Notes under the pieces: model-generated
What the model was told of the DNA's origin: nothing
Seen by the model: only the letters and a program-made list of their open reading frames with translations
Databases searched by the model: none
Shown here: piece by piece, positions 31,458 to 39,209 of the stretch
Layout: every line of letters begins with the position of its first letter
Numbering within the stretch: the stretch's first letter is position 1
Source: an uncultured Gemmiger sp.
GTDB taxonomy: Bacteria; Bacillota; Clostridia; Oscillospirales; Ruminococcaceae
NCBI GenBank assembly: GCA_947631565.1
Contig: CANRLV010000017.1
Span: forward strand, 1-39,209
Reading direction: 5' to 3'
Length of the DNA stretch: 39,209 nucleotides
Translations under genes and position numbers: made by a program

Positions 31458-34400
31458 ATGACCAAAACGCACAAAAAACGGTACAGGGCGCCGGCGGCGC
31501 TGCTGTGCCTTTGTATGCTCCTTGCAACGCTGGGCAGCGCGTTCCCGCTGCCGGCCGCCGCCCAGGCGGCCACGCCGGAGACGGTGCAAACCGCGCCGGA
31601 AGCAGCACCCACGCCCGCGCCGGAGACAGAGCCGCAGCCGTCGCCGCCGGCCGCGTACGCCGCAGGGGTACAAGCCACACCGGAAACGGAGCCGCCGGCA
31701 CCCACGCCGGTACCCTCGACGGCGGAGACCGCACCGGCCACGCCGGAGACTTCGCAAGCCACGCCGGAAGCAGTGCCGGTCACGCCGGAGGTGTTTCCGA
31801 CTACGCCGGAGACGGCCGCGGGGGAGGAAAAAGAAGGCGCAGCCACGCCGGAAACGGCCCCTCTGACCGTACAAGCCCCCGTGCCGATACGCAGCGTTCC
31901 GCAAACGGAGATCTATGTGCCCGACGCCCCGGCGGACCGGGCGGATGCGCTTTCCGTTCCGACCGTCGCGGAAGCGGTGGAACAGCTGGCGGACGGCGGC
32001 ACCCTGTGGCTGACGGCCGATGCGCAGACGGATACCGTTGCCCTGACCGGCGGCAAGCCGGTGACCTTGCGCTCCTGGGGCGGGGGAGCCTACACCTTAA
32101 GCAAGACCGGCCGCGGCGCGAACCTGCTGGCACTGTCCGACGGCGCGGCGCTGACGCTGGAGAACGTGGTGCTGGACGCCGCCGGCGCCGCGGGCCGCAC
32201 CGTTACGGTCCAAAGCGGCGCCGCCCTGGCCCTGGGTGAGGGCGCGGTGCTGCGGAACAACAAGTCCGGCGGCGCTGTGTTCCTTGACGGCGCGGCGCTT
32301 ACCGTGGACGGCGGCAGCATCCAAAACAATACCGCCGCCGGCGCGGCCGGCACAAAGGAGTATCCGGCGGCCGGGAACTGGAAGACGGCCGGCACGCGCT
32401 ACATTTATAATGAGACCGACGGCGAGGGGCCGGGCCTTGGCGGCGCCGTGCTGATGGTGAACGGGTCGACGCTCACCGTGACCGGCGGTGACATCAGCGG
32501 CAACACCGCGCTGTGCGGCGGCGCCGTCTACGCCTGGGACGCGGGCGCCATCACGCTGGACGGCGGCACGTTCGCGGACAATCAGGCGCAGGCCGCGGGG
32601 GATATCCCCGCCGCCGGCGGTGCGCTCTGTGTGGACGGCGGCGGCCGCGCCCGTGTGACCGTGGACGGCGCCGTGTTTACCGGCAACAGCGCCGAACAGG
32701 GCGGTGCGATTTGCTTTGGCATCGAAGCGGGCAGCGTCGATTTCACCGTGACCGCGGGCACCTTCACCGGCAACGAATCGGCCGGCCACGGGTCGGTGCT
32801 CTATGCCGAGGCCGCGGACTGCGTGACCGATGTCAGCGGGGCGGACACGGTATTTTCCGGCAACCGGGCCGGCGGGTCGGGCGGGCTCTATCTGGACCGT
32901 TACCCGCAGGGCGAACGCTCCGCGCGCGCCGCCGTCAACATCCATGACGGCGTCCGGTTTGAAAACAACCGGGCCCAACGGGGCGCCTGCCTGTATATCA
33001 CCGAGAACGACGCCGTCAGCTCGTGCCGCATCAGCGGCGCCGGCTTTACCGGCAACGAGGCGTCCGCGTGGGGCGGCGCGCTGTATTGCCGCGTCTCCGG
33101 CGCGCAGATCACCCTCGAAAATTCGACCTTCCAACGCAATAAAGCAAATGAGGGCGCCGGCGGCGTTCTGTACCACACCGTCGGCACGGACGATGTGTAC
33201 ACGGTCAAAAACTGCACCTTTGAAGAGAATGCCAGCGACCGGCAGTACGGCGAGGGCGGCGGCTTTTGCATCAAGGGCAAAAACATCGACCTGACCGTCG
33301 CGGGCGGCCGCTTTGCACACAACACCGCCTGGGACAACGGCGGCGCGTTCTCGGTCTACCTGGACGGCGGCAGCGTGACGGTCGACGGGACCGAGTTCAC
33401 CGGCAATGCCTCCGGCAGCTCGGGCGGCGCGTTCATCGCCTTCATCGCGGACGCCGCCGTGACCGTGACCGGCGGCGCGCAGTTCGCGGAAAACACTGCC
33501 GATGTGAACGCCGGCGCTTTCTCGGTCCGGCGCTACGCCAGGGACCGCTGCGGCACGGTCGAGCTGCTGGAATGCGATGTGCACGACAACGTCTGCAACG
33601 CCAACTTTGCCAACTACACGCAGGCCGACCTTGAGCCCACAAAGCACTACAATACCGGCGGCATCTATATCGGCGAGAACATCACCTGCCATATGTACGA
33701 TGCCCTCGTCACCGGCAACTATGTCGCCGGCGGCTACCGCGGCAACACCGTGGGCAGCGGCATCGGCCTTTGCCCCAACGCGCAGGTGTATCTGCTGCCG
33801 GAGCACGGTGCCGCGGTCTACGGCAACGGTCTGCCGGGCACCGATACCATGGACATCCTCGCCGTCCCCTATGACTACCCGGTCATCACCCACGAGACGC
33901 CCGCCAGGCTCTATATCAGCGCCGTCACGCCGGACGGGCGAGCCTGCAACTGGACCGGCCTGGACAACGCCAAAGCGCGCGCCGGCGCCTATGACTGGAC
34001 CAACGCCCGCAATGGCGTGGCCGCGGCGTCGGCGGGCGGCTATGCGGGCGAGCAGGACCTTGACCCGGTCGGCTTCAAGGCCAACCTCGGCGGCGCGGGC
34101 GTGCGCACGGCAGCCGCTGCAAACGGGCCGCAGCAGTACAAGGTCCGCATCGTCAACAACCACACCAAAAGCGCCCTCTACGCCGGCGGCGGCGTGATGG
34201 TGAACGGCACGGTCATCGCCGGCGAATTCTCGGTCTCGGTGCACAAGATCGTCACCGTCAACGGCGCGACCGCGGCCAGGCAGAGTGCGCTCCAAACACA
34301 GCAGCCGTTCCGGTTCCGCTTCAGCATCGTCGATACCGGCGCCGGGGGCGGCGCGTCCGACCTCACCGCGCCGAGCGCCCCGGTCCAATATTCGACGGAC

Positions 34401-35726
34401 AAGGGCCAAAGCGGCAGTGTGACCTTTACCAGGGGCACGACGACGCTGGTCCAGGGGCAGGACGGCTACGAGGGCGCCGGCGGCATCTTCCCCAGCATCA
34501 GCGGCGAGTTCACCATCCAGGGCGAGGACACGCTGACCTTCGGCAAGATCACGGGCGGGGACATCGGCATTGACATCGACGACGACGTTGGGCGGTATTT
34601 CTTCCTGCTGGAGGAGATAGGGGACGGCGGCGCGACCAGGACCACCGTCACGCCGCCCGACAACGCCGGCAACGCGGACCCCGGCGACCGTGTGTTCGCC
34701 TTCACCTGCGAAAACGTCTTTGACTGCGGCACGCTGGAGTTAAGCAAGACCGTCACCGGCGCGATGGGCGAGACGGACCGCCTGTGGGATTTTACCGTCA
34801 CGCTGCAAACCAATTCGGGCGGCCCGGCTTTGTCCGGGACCTTCCCGGCCGAGCTGTGGGAGGACGGCGAAAAGAGCACCTACACAGGGCCGCTGGGCGG
34901 GCTGACCTTTACGAACGGCGCCGCGCAGGTCGCGTTCGACACGGAAGGGCAGACGACCGTTCAGCTGGCCGACGGCCAGACGCTGAAGATCCTGGATCTG
35001 CCGGCCGGAACGGTCTACACCGTGACCGAGCGGGAGGCCGACCAATACGGCTATACGACCACCCCGCAGGGCGCGGACGGCACGATACCGGCGGGCGGTG
35101 CTGCCCGGGCGGCCTTCACCAACGCGCGCCAGACGGCGCCGACCGGCAGCCTGACGGTGACCAAATCCGTGACCGGCGGCGGGGACCGGCAGCAGGACTT
35201 CCACTTTACCGTGACGTTCACGCCCAAATCCCGGCTGGGCGGGGCAAAAGTCTTCAAAAACGGACAGCCGGCACAGGGGCTGACGATCACGGACGGCAGG
35301 CTGGCGTTTACGTTAAAGGACGGCGAGAGCCTGACGGTCACGGATCTGCCCGTCGGCACCGGCTACACGGTCACCGAGGCCGAGGCCAACACCGGCGGCT
35401 ACACGACGACCGTTACCGACAATGACGGCGCCGCCGACGGCAGCGGTACCGTCGCCGAAAGCCCGGCCGGGCAGGTGCAGTTCGTCAACGCGCGGCCGAC
35501 GCCGCCGCCGGAGCCGACGCCCGCGCCAACGCCGGAGCCGGGTCCTGACCCGACGCCCACGCCCGCGCCGCGCCCAACCCCGGCGCCGACACCGGGCCCC
35601 GGCGGCCCGGGACATCTGCCGCCCACCGGCGACGACAGCCCCCTCCTGCTTTGGACCGCCCTGCTGGCGGCGGCGCTGGCGGGTCTGCTCGCCACCGGGC
35701 TGGCCTGGTGGAAGCAAAGGCACTGA
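31458..35726 (+). CDS. Sortase-anchored beta-helix adhesin with Cna-B/DUF7601-type pilin domains
   Basis: A 1422-residue surface protein. Signal peptide ~1-36 (basic start, hydrophobic core, AAAQA cleavage); TPE-rich repetitive linker (~38-145, ATPET motifs); a right-handed parallel beta-helix (~180-780) with many GNTA/GGA-type turns such as SGNTALCGGAVY and FTGNESA, resembling polymorphic-membrane-protein and pectate-lyase-like folds. Next come a divergent Cna-B-like domain (~920-1088) and two DUF7601/isopeptide pilin domains (~1090-1228, ~1230-1345), with LSKTV or VTKSV lysines and YTVTE glutamates for isopeptide bonds. A proline-rich wall spanner (~1347-1385), sortase signal LPPTG (1387-1391), membrane helix and basic tail (KQRH) complete it. 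Role: cell-wall-linked adhesion or glycan binding. No sortase gene lies in the window. AAGGGGG precedes ATG 31458. Confidence 0.9.
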   Translation: MTKTHKKRYRAPAALLCLCMLLATLGSAFPLPAAAQAATPETVQTAPEAAPTPAPETEPQPSPPAAYAAGVQATPETEPPAPTPVPSTAETAPATPETSQATPEAVPVTPEVFPTTPETAAGEEKEGAATPETAPLTVQAPVPIRSVPQTEIYVPDAPADRADALSVPTVAEAVEQLADGGTLWLTADAQTDTVALTGGKPVTLRSWGGGAYTLSKTGRGANLLALSDGAALTLENVVLDAAGAAGRTVTVQSGAALALGEGAVLRNNKSGGAVFLDGAALTVDGGSIQNNTAAGAAGTKEYPAAGNWKTAGTRYIYNETDGEGPGLGGAVLMVNGSTLTVTGGDISGNTALCGGAVYAWDAGAITLDGGTFADNQAQAAGDIPAAGGALCVDGGGRARVTVDGAVFTGNSAEQGGAICFGIEAGSVDFTVTAGTFTGNESAGHGSVLYAEAADCVTDVSGADTVFSGNRAGGSGGLYLDRYPQGERSARAAVNIHDGVRFENNRAQRGACLYITENDAVSSCRISGAGFTGNEASAWGGALYCRVSGAQITLENSTFQRNKANEGAGGVLYHTVGTDDVYTVKNCTFEENASDRQYGEGGGFCIKGKNIDLTVAGGRFAHNTAWDNGGAFSVYLDGGSVTVDGTEFTGNASGSSGGAFIAFIADAAVTVTGGAQFAENTADVNAGAFSVRRYARDRCGTVELLECDVHDNVCNANFANYTQADLEPTKHYNTGGIYIGENITCHMYDALVTGNYVAGGYRGNTVGSGIGLCPNAQVYLLPEHGAAVYGNGLPGTDTMDILAVPYDYPVITHETPARLYISAVTPDGRACNWTGLDNAKARAGAYDWTNARNGVAAASAGGYAGEQDLDPVGFKANLGGAGVRTAAAANGPQQYKVRIVNNHTKSALYAGGGVMVNGTVIAGEFSVSVHKIVTVNGATAARQSALQTQQPFRFRFSIVDTGAGGGASDLTAPSAPVQYSTDKGQSGSVTFTRGTTTLVQGQDGYEGAGGIFPSISGEFTIQGEDTLTFGKITGGDIGIDIDDDVGRYFFLLEEIGDGGATRTTVTPPDNAGNADPGDRVFAFTCENVFDCGTLELSKTVTGAMGETDRLWDFTVTLQTNSGGPALSGTFPAELWEDGEKSTYTGPLGGLTFTNGAAQVAFDTEGQTTVQLADGQTLKILDLPAGTVYTVTEREADQYGYTTTPQGADGTIPAGGAARAAFTNARQTAPTGSLTVTKSVTGGGDRQQDFHFTVTFTPKSRLGGAKVFKNGQPAQGLTITDGRLAFTLKDGESLTVTDLPVGTGYTVTEAEANTGGYTTTVTDNDGAADGSGTVAESPAGQVQFVNARPTPPPEPTPAPTPEPGPDPTPTPAPRPTPAPTPGPGGPGHLPPTGDDSPLLLWTALLAAALAGLLATGLAWWKQRH

Positions 35727-35737
35727 AAACCGAACGA

Positions 35738-35771
35738 CGGCGGGGCCGCCCCAAACGGGGCGGCCCCGCCG
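35738..35771. terminator. GC hairpin between convergent adhesin and CPBP genes
   Basis: A perfect 15-bp stem (35738-35752 with 35757-35771), loop AAAC. It lies between stops at 35726 and 35782. No T-run follows on the plus strand, but it is strong enough to separate convergent transcripts. Confidence 0.6.
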
Positions 35772-35781
35772 CTGCCCGGTC

Positions 35782-36780
35782 TTAGCCGACAAAGGTCAGC
35801 GCGATCAGCACCAGCGTCCCGGCGATAAACAGCAGCATACCGGGGTTGAGGAACACGGTCCTGGCCCCGGCGCCGCGCGGCAGCTGGAAGGGGGCGGGGT
35901 CGAAGTGCAGCTTTCGCAGCTGCACGCACAGCACCACCAGACCGGCCAGGCTCGCCGTGAATATGGCCAGTATGTAGAACGCAAGGGGCATGAGCTGCGG
36001 CAAAAGCGCCGCCACCGCCGCCGCATCGTTGGGGTCGAGCGTCTGCAGCGCCGTGGCGTCGGCAGCGTTCGCGATCGCCGGGGCGACCACGCCGCCAAGG
36101 GTGTTGACAAGGATGTGCAGCGCAGCGCTGTAGCGCAGCCGCCCCGTGCGCAGGTAGAGATACCCGAACACCAGCCCCAGCGCAAAGGCGTAGAAAAACT
36201 GCGACAGGTTGCCGTGTGACAGCCCGAACACCAGCGCCGAGACGACCATGGCGAGCTTTTCACCGTAGGGACGCATGCGGTCGATAAGCTGCCTGCGGAA
36301 GAAATATTCCTCGATGAGCGGGGCCAGAACGGCCATCATCAGCACCCGCAGGCCGACGGCATCGTCGAACACATAGTCCAGCAGCGGGTTGGCGGCGGTA
36401 TGCCCCAGCGCCGCCTGCAGCAGCATCAGCACAAGAACGCTCAGGTAATTGCCGGCGTTCATGGCAAAAATGCTGATGACCCCGGCCGCGGCGCATTGCG
36501 CGGGGCGCAGGGCGTGCTCGGGCGGCGGCGCGGCCGGCACCTTGCGCAGGATCAGCAGCCCGGCGGGCAGGGCAAACAGATAGAGCGGCGCAAAGGAGCA
36601 CGCCCACAGCAGCCAGCCGGGGCCGTCCCCCTGCGGCCAGAGGCGCCACGTCAGCTCGCTGGCGGCAAATTGCCCCGCGACGGTGACGGCGAGGACGGTG
36701 AACAGTGCCCAGCCAAGGACGGCGAACTGCCGTCTGGCGGCCTTGAGGTCAGGGGTGTTTGTTTCCATTCCATCCGGCAT
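35782..36780 (-). CDS. CPBP family intramembrane glutamic protease (CAAX/Abi)
   Basis: A 332-residue membrane protein with about eight hydrophobic segments and the four CPBP motifs: EExxxR in LIEEYFFRR (Glu157, Glu158, Arg162), the FxxxH-like VFGLSHGN (His189) and HILVN (His222, Asn226). Such proteases cleave membrane or prenylated substrates; in bacteria they often relate to bacteriocin immunity or control of membrane-linked regulators. The ribosome site AAAGGA lies nine bases before ATG 36780. It follows the ABC transporter genes by 27 bases, so it may be their accessory. Confidence 0.88.
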   Translation of the reverse strand: MPDGMETNTPDLKAARRQFAVLGWALFTVLAVTVAGQFAASELTWRLWPQGDGPGWLLWACSFAPLYLFALPAGLLILRKVPAAPPPEHALRPAQCAAAGVISIFAMNAGNYLSVLVLMLLQAALGHTAANPLLDYVFDDAVGLRVLMMAVLAPLIEEYFFRRQLIDRMRPYGEKLAMVVSALVFGLSHGNLSQFFYAFALGLVFGYLYLRTGRLRYSAALHILVNTLGGVVAPAIANAADATALQTLDPNDAAAVAALLPQLMPLAFYILAIFTASLAGLVVLCVQLRKLHFDPAPFQLPRGAGARTVFLNPGMLLFIAGTLVLIALTFVG

Positions 36781-36807
36781 GGGGATACATCCTTTCGTTT
36801 GCGTTTT

Positions 36808-37491
36808 TTACTGCACGGCCGCGCGCAGCAGCCAGCGCAGGCCTACCAATGGCAGCAGGACCACCGCCGCGGCGGCGGCCGCCAGCAGCGCCCGCAGCTG
36901 CGCAGGGGAAAGGGCCAACTGTTCGAACCAGTCGATGATGGGGCTGGCGAACCAGCAGGGGACAAGGAAGAAGAAGTATAAGAACCACCCGCCGCGGCGG
37001 CCAAACCGGGCGATGACGCCGCCGCAGAAGAGCGCCAGCAGCACCGCCGCCAGCGGCGGCAGCGGCCCCAAAAGCCAGCCCCACCACGGGACCCGGGCCA
37101 GCAGGCCGGGCAGGACGGACACCTGCCCGCACAACAGGAAGACGAACGGGCCAAAGACCGCGATGATCGCCTCGACGGCCAGCGCGTGCAGCACGACGGT
37201 GGCGCATTCGCCAGCCACCGCCGCCCGCCGCGTGACCGGGAACAGCAGCAGCATCGGGAACACGGCCGTCATGCGCAAAACGCCGATGACGAGGATGACG
37301 ACGCAGCCGATGCCGGCAAACACGCCCCACACGATGGACGGGACATTGGCGGCGGCCACGGGACCGCCGGCCAGCATGAGGGCGATGACCACCACCAGCG
37401 CCGTCAGCAGCGCGATGCCGCCGCCGATGCCAAGCTCGGTCCACAGATCGGCGGAATCGTTCTTGAGGATGGCGCGTACCGTGCGCAGCAT
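36808..37491 (-). CDS. Membrane subunit of ABC transporter, ABC-2-like (first)
   Basis: A 227-residue protein with five or six hydrophobic segments and no named motif. It starts MLRTVRAILKNDSADLW, a short cytoplasmic helix before the first membrane segment as in ABC-2-type permeases. AAGGAGG lies eight bases before ATG 37491; the frame is open further but without a site. It lies 20 bases after the other membrane subunit and is likely a partner of the ATPase encoded at 38149-39039. The substrate is unknown; in YtrA-type operons the export of antimicrobial compounds is common. Confidence 0.68.
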   Translation of the reverse strand: MLRTVRAILKNDSADLWTELGIGGGIALLTALVVVIALMLAGGPVAAANVPSIVWGVFAGIGCVVILVIGVLRMTAVFPMLLLFPVTRRAAVAGECATVVLHALAVEAIIAVFGPFVFLLCGQVSVLPGLLARVPWWGWLLGPLPPLAAVLLALFCGGVIARFGRRGGWFLYFFFLVPCWFASPIIDWFEQLALSPAQLRALLAAAAAAVVLLPLVGLRWLLRAAVQ

Positions 37492-37511
37492 ACAGGACCC
37501 CTCCTTACGCG

Positions 37512-38147
37512 TTACAACTCCAGCCGGCGCAGGCGGCGCACGACGGGCACGAGCCCCGCCGCGGTCAGCGCCAGCAGCCCGGCCGCCAGCAGCGCCTGCT
37601 CGGCGGCACCCAGCAGCGCGCAGAGCGCCGGCAGGCCCATGAGCAGGAACATGGCCAACATCATCAGCAGGACGCCGCCCGCGACCGCCCAGCCGCCCCT
37701 GGCGGCCAGCACGGCAAAGTCGGACATCAGCGCCCCGCAGAAGAGCGCCAGCTCCAGCGTGAGCCACCACGGCATATCGGCCAGCGCCGCCGACAGCGAG
37801 ACCAGCTCCCGCGGGACCAGCGCGGCGGCGATTTGGCCAAGGCCCTCGCCCAGCGCCGCGGTCAGCACGGCGCCGGCGCCATAGGCCAGCAGCCAGCCGC
37901 CGGTCAGGGCCTTGCGGGTCACGCCGCAGCCCAGCAGCAGGGCGGCAAAATTCATCCACTGCATCGTGGCGATGCCGAACATCAGCAAAAACAGAAAGTT
38001 GGCCATGCTCAGATAGATGCCGCCGAACCAGTCACTGCCCAAAACCAGGCAGAGCGCTACGTCAGCCGCAAAAATGGCCGCGATGGCCGCCAGAAACATA
38101 CCCAGCCAGCGCAGATAATACCGCGCGACCCTGCCCATGCCCGCCAT
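37512..38147 (-). CDS. Membrane subunit of ABC transporter, ABC-2-like (second)
   Basis: A 211-residue integral membrane protein with six hydrophobic segments, an arginine-rich start (MGRVARYYLRW) and a C-terminal basic end (VVRRLRRLEL). ATG 38147 is chosen because AGGAGG in the end of the ATPase gene lies nine bases upstream; the next gene's stop is one base before. Context as permease for the adjacent ATPase is strong, but its family cannot be named. It shows general resemblance in size and layout to the 227-residue protein downstream, and the two could form a heterodimer. Confidence 0.7.
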   Translation of the reverse strand: MAGMGRVARYYLRWLGMFLAAIAAIFAADVALCLVLGSDWFGGIYLSMANFLFLLMFGIATMQWMNFAALLLGCGVTRKALTGGWLLAYGAGAVLTAALGEGLGQIAAALVPRELVSLSAALADMPWWLTLELALFCGALMSDFAVLAARGGWAVAGGVLLMMLAMFLLMGLPALCALLGAAEQALLAAGLLALTAAGLVPVVRRLRRLEL

Positions 38148-38148
38148 C

Positions 38149-39039
38149 TTACCGCCCCTCCTGCTCATGCCCGCACAGCGCCACGAACACCTGCTGCAAC
38201 GTCAGCGGGCCGAGCTCCACGTTGGCGCCGGCGGCTTTGGCGGCCAGGTCCGCCGCCGGGGCGCGCACGACGACGCTCTTGTGGCTGCCCAGGGTTTGGG
38301 TGTGCAGGGCGGCATAGCCGCCACAGGCGGCGTCGACATCCGCCGCCGCGCCCGACACGGCGCAGAATTGGGCCAGCAGGGCGTCGGTGTCGGTGTTTTC
38401 GATGAGCTTGCCCTCTTTTAAAATGAGGACTTTCTCAAACACCGTCGCGGCTTCCTCCAAAATGTGGGTCGAGATGACGAAGGTGCGCCCGGTGGCGGCG
38501 TAGTCCTCGAGCAGCAGGCGGTAAAAATCCTCCCGCGCGACGACATCGAGCCCGGCCACCGGCTCGTCCAAAAAGGTGACGGGCGCGCGGCTGGCCAGCG
38601 CCAGCACGATGGTGACCATGCTCATCATGCCCTTGCTCAGCTTGTGGATGCGCTTTTTGGGGTCAAGGCCGAACTGTTTGACAAGGCTTTGGGCGTAGGC
38701 TTCGTCCCAATGCGGGTAGAACAGGCGGCCCATCAGCAGGTACTCCTTGATTTTCAGCCCGTTCTCGCCGCCGCCCAGCCGCGCGCCCAGCTCGCGGGCA
38801 AAGCACAGGTCGGCGAGGGCGTTTGCGTTCTCCCACACCGGCGCGCCGCCGTAGGTCACGGTGCCGGCCGTCAGCGGCAGCTGCGCGGTCAGCGCGCCCA
38901 GCAGCGTCGTTTTGCCGGCGCCGTTGCGGCCGATGAGCCCGTAGATGTGCCCGGGCTCGACGGTCAGGCTGACATCGTCCAGCGCCAGTGTGGCGCCGTA
39001 GCGCTTGCTCACGCCGGTCGCTTTCAATACCTTTTCCAT
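38149..39039 (-). CDS. ABC transporter ATP-binding protein (YtrB-like)
   Basis: A 296-residue ATPase: Walker A GRNGAGKTT (37-45), signature LSKGM (134-138), Walker B LDEP (157-160) and H-loop His192 in STHILEE. The signature departs from the usual LSGGQ, as in the YtrB/EcsA-like exporters. A C-terminal domain (~215-296) follows, as in many ABC-2 ATPases. It powers the two membrane subunits encoded next. ATG 39039 is used with AAAGGA at nine bases; GTG 39045 is too close to that site. It lies two bases after the GntR-type regulator stop, so regulator and transporter are one operon. Confidence 0.93.
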   Translation of the reverse strand: MEKVLKATGVSKRYGATLALDDVSLTVEPGHIYGLIGRNGAGKTTLLGALTAQLPLTAGTVTYGGAPVWENANALADLCFARELGARLGGGENGLKIKEYLLMGRLFYPHWDEAYAQSLVKQFGLDPKKRIHKLSKGMMSMVTIVLALASRAPVTFLDEPVAGLDVVAREDFYRLLLEDYAATGRTFVISTHILEEAATVFEKVLILKEGKLIENTDTDALLAQFCAVSGAAADVDAACGGYAALHTQTLGSHKSVVVRAPAADLAAKAAGANVELGPLTLQQVFVALCGHEQEGR

Positions 39040-39041
39040 GC

Positions 39042-39209
39042 TCACTTTTCCTTTCTTTCCGACAGGGCGCGGTCGAGCAGGGCATCCAGCTCGGCCCGGC
39101 CCAGCCCCAGGTGTGCGGCCTCGGCGGCCAGCGGCCTGACGTAGGCGGCATAGAACGCATCCCGCCGCTTTTGGGTGATGCGCCCGACAGCCCCCCCGGC
39201 CACGAACAT
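39042..39209 (-). CDS. GntR family (YtrA-type) transcriptional regulator, C-terminal part
   Basis: Only the last 55 residues lie in the window; the 5' part is beyond base 39209. The frame reads MFVAGGAVGRITQKRRDAFY, then PLAAEAAHLGLGRAELDALL and ends SERKEK before TGA at 39042-39044. This is the short C-terminal helix pair typical of YtrA-subfamily GntR regulators that follow a winged helix. Such genes commonly head operons for ABC exporters, as here, and repress them. The family is judged from this tail and from context. Confidence 0.78.
   Translation of the reverse strand: MFVAGGAVGRITQKRRDAFYAAYVRPLAAEAAHLGLGRAELDALLDRALSERKEK

Noticed and set aside
1-39209. tRNA, rRNA, CRISPR array, transposase, prophage or toxin-antitoxin genes
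   Set aside because: I looked for T-loop signatures, regular repeats with spacers and transposase motifs and saw none. The segment at 31137-31248 is the only mobile-like trace.

Overview
This window appears to come from a high-GC Gram-positive gut Clostridia, most likely an Oscillospiraceae/Ruminococcaceae relative such as Faecalibacterium, Gemmiger or Subdoligranulum. That is an inference from three things: strong purine-rich Shine-Dalgarno sites with sigma-A-type promoters, an LPxTG-anchored surface protein, and GC-rich coding sequence of Firmicutes-type families. I see no tRNA, rRNA, CRISPR array, complete insertion sequence or origin.

Layout. 1-2337: the end of a glycogen phosphorylase gene and a GH13 amylase/neopullulanase-like enzyme (alpha-glucan use). 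2411-3862: an NfeD-SPFH membrane microdomain pair behind a perfect consensus promoter. 3919-11041 (minus): one tightly packed operon of MBOAT acyltransferase, SGNH-like partner, surface-carbohydrate protein, flippase, GNAT acetyltransferase and HflX. 11117-12350: a KdgK-like sugar kinase, divergent from that operon. 12363-20510 (plus): a LegB-like sugar-nucleotide dehydratase followed by five membrane genes, namely a DUF2142 protein and then two tandem copies of a two-gene module (large GT-C-like membrane protein plus small TM-ectodomain-TM protein). 20511-20791: a structured intergenic segment with a bidirectional terminator. 20792-22640 (minus): Lrp/AsnC regulator, zinc-ribbon membrane protein and GT2 glycosyltransferase.

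22641-23567 is noticeably AT-richer. It holds a candidate small RNA with its own promoter and terminator, and a membrane-anchored DUF2726 protein. Then come minus-strand housekeeping genes: a MATE transporter, the pdxK-like/trmL/degV operon, and serC-serA. 30204-31096 carries an orphan BlaI/CopY-type regulator with a matching operator in its own promoter, plus a DUF5655 protein. After a 112-bp inverted-repeat element comes a 1422-residue sortase-anchored beta-helix adhesin (31458-35726). The window ends with a minus-strand cluster of YtrA-type GntR regulator (partial), ABC ATPase, two membrane subunits and a CPBP protease.

The region most likely to contain an undescribed system is 12.4-22 kb. 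The duplicated, translationally coupled GT-C/small-protein module looks like machinery that adds sugars outside the membrane to a surface glycan. The divergent operon supplies a flippase and an O-acylation pair that could modify the same polymer. The candidate sRNA and the three-way-junction element are the most interesting non-coding signals.
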